Source: CAMPJM01 sp964440915 (GTDB taxonomy: Bacteria; Bacteroidota; Bacteroidia; Cytophagales; Cyclobacteriaceae). Taken from it: a stretch of DNA of 64,000 nt. Below are positions 62,126 through 64,000 of this stretch, one piece after another (positions within the stretch are counted from its first letter, which is position 1; each line of letters starts with the position of its first letter). The notes beneath the pieces are model-generated. The model was not told the origin of the DNA, ran no database searches, and saw only the letters and a program-made list of their open reading frames with translations. Both the position numbers and the translations under genes were made by a program. The DNA lies in the NCBI GenBank assembly GCA_964440915.1, contig CAYTTV010000005.1, positions 22,902 through 86,901 on the forward strand, read 5' to 3'.

Positions 62126-63489
62126 TTTGCGTTTTTAAAATACAAATCCCAAACCTCTTCGATTTTTTTGGCCAGATTGTAGGCTAAAAGAGGAGGAACG
62201 GCATTGCCGATAATCTTATATGCTTGAGACGGACTAACGAGAAAGGATCCTTTTCTTCCGTTCTTGTTTTCAATCACAAAATCATAATCTGGGGGAAATG
62301 TCTGAATTAAAGCACATTCCCTTACCGTTAACCTTCTTTCCTTATATCCTTCTTTCAATTCTGTTTCTATTTGCCCACCGTTTTCTTTCGATAATCTTCT
62401 GAATTCTATATTTCCATGGTGTTCTGCACGAATTGTAGGAGAGATACTCGAGAGTTTTACTTCCGTCTGTCCTTGACAATGCTTTCCCATGAATTTTGCT
62501 TTGGAATATGCCCTCTGAGATAAATCAGTTGAATTCTCGGGTTCTACCAAATGCTGAAATACTTCACTTAATTGAACAAAAGGCTTTAATTTATCACCTT
62601 TGACAGTATAGGCATGTGTTGGTTCTGGATAAGGGTTGTATTGTTCCAAGAGGGTTTCTTTTTGCAATTCTGAAAGAGCGTCTTTTGTCAATGCAGATCT
62701 TTTAATCCCAATAAAAAACAATCTTTCTCTGGATTGTGGAACACCAAAATTAGCGGAATGTAGAATCTTCGGATCAAGTACTATATAACCATCATCATTT
62801 GCTGATGAAAAGTCTCTTTTGATAATTTCCTTTACATTTTCAAGATTAGCTAAGCCTTTTACATTTTCTGCGATAAAAATTTTCGGCTTAGTAATCTCAA
62901 TTACTTCTTTCATCCACATATAGAGTTGGCCTCTTGTCTCTACAGATGCTTCTTTATCGTTAATAGATTCACCCTTATGGTTTTTATGTGAATTAAATCC
63001 CTTCCTTTTTCCAGCTATACTGAAATCTTGACAAGGGAATCCGCCTGTTACTACATCTACCTCTTTTGGAAAAATATTAATCCCATTTCGATGCATTTTC
63101 ACCAAGTCGACAATACTTTCCTGATGAAAATCTTCTGAAGAACGCCCCCGTTTGGAAAAATAGTTGACCCAAGCATTTCTTGCATCTGATAAGATATCAT
63201 TTGCAAAAATTGTTTTAAACCTTGTTTTATTTAATTGAACAAAACCATTGTCAAGTTTTTTATTAAGAAAATGTGGTGTTATAATTTCATTAATAGAAGA
63301 TTCCAGAACAGTAAACTTGCCCTCAAACCCCAAATCCATTCCGCCACAACCTGAAAAAAGAGAAAGTACATTTAGCGTTTCTTTCTTTTTCTCCACGCTG
63401 TGTTGATGAAAGGATTTTGGATGGTAAGAAATATCCAATTGTAGTTCTTCCACTATGCTAGTTGTAGTGTCTTGTATTTCTTTAAGCAT
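62122..63489 (-). CDS. DNA (cytosine-5) methyltransferase
   Basis: A 455-residue C5-MTase. Motif I is LSLFSGCGGMDLGFEG (about 42-57), the catalytic PCQ is at 152-154 (Cys153), ENV of motif VI is at 208-210, and motif X is AYKIIGNAVPPLLA. A variable target-recognition region lies between about 290 and 390. It protects host DNA from the co-encoded endonuclease. The gene starts 4 bp after the controller gene and overlaps the endonuclease by 4 bp, giving a controller-MTase-REase operon. Confidence 0.93.
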   Translation of the reverse strand: MLKEIQDTTTSIVEELQLDISYHPKSFHQHSVEKKKETLNVLSLFSGCGGMDLGFEGKFTVLESSINEIITPHFLNKKLDNGFVQLNKTRFKTIFANDILSDARNAWVNYFSKRGRSSEDFHQESIVDLVKMHRNGINIFPKEVDVVTGGFPCQDFSIAGKRKGFNSHKNHKGESINDKEASVETRGQLYMWMKEVIEITKPKIFIAENVKGLANLENVKEIIKRDFSSANDDGYIVLDPKILHSANFGVPQSRERLFFIGIKRSALTKDALSELQKETLLEQYNPYPEPTHAYTVKGDKLKPFVQLSEVFQHLVEPENSTDLSQRAYSKAKFMGKHCQGQTEVKLSSISPTIRAEHHGNIEFRRLSKENGGQIETELKEGYKERRLTVRECALIQTFPPDYDFVIENKNGRKGSFLVSPSQAYKIIGNAVPPLLAYNLAKKIEEVWDLYFKNAK

Positions 63490-63493
63490 AGAT

Positions 63494-63802
63494 TTAGTTC
63501 TTTATTAGATTGGATTTCAAATATTTTACTTTTTGCTCTGCTACTTTTAAAACTTTATTTGCACAGGATTCATTTGCAATTTCGAATGCAATTTTTTCGC
63601 TCATAAATTGTATGAGTAATTCTTCTTCGTCGAGTTTAAGAATTTTTGCAAGTTTTATAATGATGTCTTTGTTTGGCTTTCTCTCATTCCGTTCAATTTT
63701 GCTCAAAATAGCTTGATCAATGTCTGAATATGCAGCAACATGTCTAAGTAATAAGCCTAAGCTTTCTCTTTTAGATCTAATTATTTGGCCTACGGTTTTC
63801 AT
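63494..63802 (-). CDS. Xre-family controller protein of the restriction-modification system
   Basis: A 102-residue protein with an N-terminal helix-turn-helix (IIRSKRESLGLLLRHVAAYSDIDQAILSKIERNERKPNKDIIIKLAKIL). Position directly upstream of a methyltransferase and endonuclease, and palindromes in its own promoter, fit a C-protein that sets the timing of methylase and endonuclease expression. The C-terminal 40 residues are helical and basic, longer than minimal C proteins. Confidence 0.85.
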   Translation of the reverse strand: MKTVGQIIRSKRESLGLLLRHVAAYSDIDQAILSKIERNERKPNKDIIIKLAKILKLDEEELLIQFMSEKIAFEIANESCANKVLKVAEQKVKYLKSNLIKN

Positions 63803-63816
63803 ATGATTTTATGCAC

Positions 63817-63873
63817 TTGACAACTTTTGTCAAATATATAATGACAATTCTTGATGTGCAAATTGATTGTCAT
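63817..63873 (-). promoter_or_regulatory. Palindromic operators upstream of the Xre controller
   Basis: TTGACAA-CTT-TTGTCAA (63817-63833) is a perfect 7+7 inverted repeat. ATGACAAT (63841-63848) and ATTGTCAT (63866-63873) make a second pair with the same TGACAA/TTGTCA half-site. They begin 15 bp upstream of the controller start and resemble tandem C-boxes for autoregulation. Confidence 0.6.
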
Positions 63874-64000
63874 TTAAAGATAGCTTTAATGTTGCGAAAA
63901 CAATGACACATTCCAATTGTGCAGAGCCTGCTTTTTGGCAGCACCGTGATCTATATCACTACCCTTTATTAACCTATGTCAACAGAGATGTTATCCTGCT
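63874..64000. other. Right-edge sequence, no gene seen
   Basis: No coding frame of note. It lies upstream of the restriction-modification operators and may contain the boundary of that island, but no direct repeat or attachment site is visible. Confidence 0.35.

Noticed and set aside
1..64000. A phage, transposon or integrative element boundary
   Set aside because: No integrase, transposase, terminal inverted repeat with target duplication, or attachment site was found; only the restriction-modification cluster suggests local transfer.

Overview
The window looks like chromosomal DNA of an aerobic or microaerobic Bacteroidetes bacterium, most likely Cytophagales-type. The evidence is a SusC/SusD pair, many lipoproteins with Bacteroidetes lipoboxes, a type IX secretion (T9SS) C-terminal sorting domain and a T9SS plug-type protein, a fused CcoNO oxidase subunit, -7 promoter boxes of the TAnnTTTG type, and few Shine-Dalgarno sequences.

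1-21.1 kb is a beta-mannan/glucomannan utilisation locus, all on the + strand. It holds three GH26 mannanases (378, 8687, 16449), a GH5 enzyme (6989), a Tat-type carboxylesterase lipoprotein (5194), a large ThuA/propeller/PKD/cytochrome c/CBM6-like lipoprotein (1733), SusC-SusD plus a likely surface glycan-binding lipoprotein (10728-16305), a sodium:solute symporter (17822) and a GH130 mannosyl-glucose phosphorylase (19959). The proposed flow is extracellular cutting by GH26/GH5, SusCD uptake, symport into the cytosol and phosphorolysis by GH130. Three promoters carry the same ungapped 36-bp element, a 21-bp-period direct repeat placed 20-21 bp before a TAnnTTT(G/A) box. They lie before two GH26 genes and susC and look like the regulon of one activator that is not encoded nearby.

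21.2-28 kb (- strand) is a cbb3 cytochrome oxidase operon, ccoNO-ccoQ-ccoP-ccoG-ccoH-safE, with an FNR-like palindrome upstream, followed by a rhodanese-thioredoxin gene. 28.2-46.2 kb is mostly housekeeping: queA, an ABC permease, recA, an outer-membrane/aminopeptidase/DUF3108 cluster, a PhoB/PhoR-like pair, yidD, a POTRA/barrel protein, a DPP7-type S46 peptidase, trkA-trkH, an NtrC-like regulator with no DNA-binding domain, and RNase P RNA.

46.3-61 kb mixes an orphan Eco47II-like endonuclease relative, a T9SS plug-type protein, an ECF sigma factor with an overlapping anti-sigma/barrel protein, pdhB, an OmpA/TPR lipoprotein, PspC, GT2, YbaB, a PafA-type phosphatase and a large membrane-bound propeller/HTH regulator. 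61-63.9 kb (- strand) is a compact type II restriction-modification island: Xre controller, C5-cytosine methyltransferase and PD-(D/E)XK endonuclease, with palindromic operators upstream.

No tRNA, rRNA, CRISPR array, transposase or prophage gene was recognised. All family calls come from reading motifs by eye; no database search was run.
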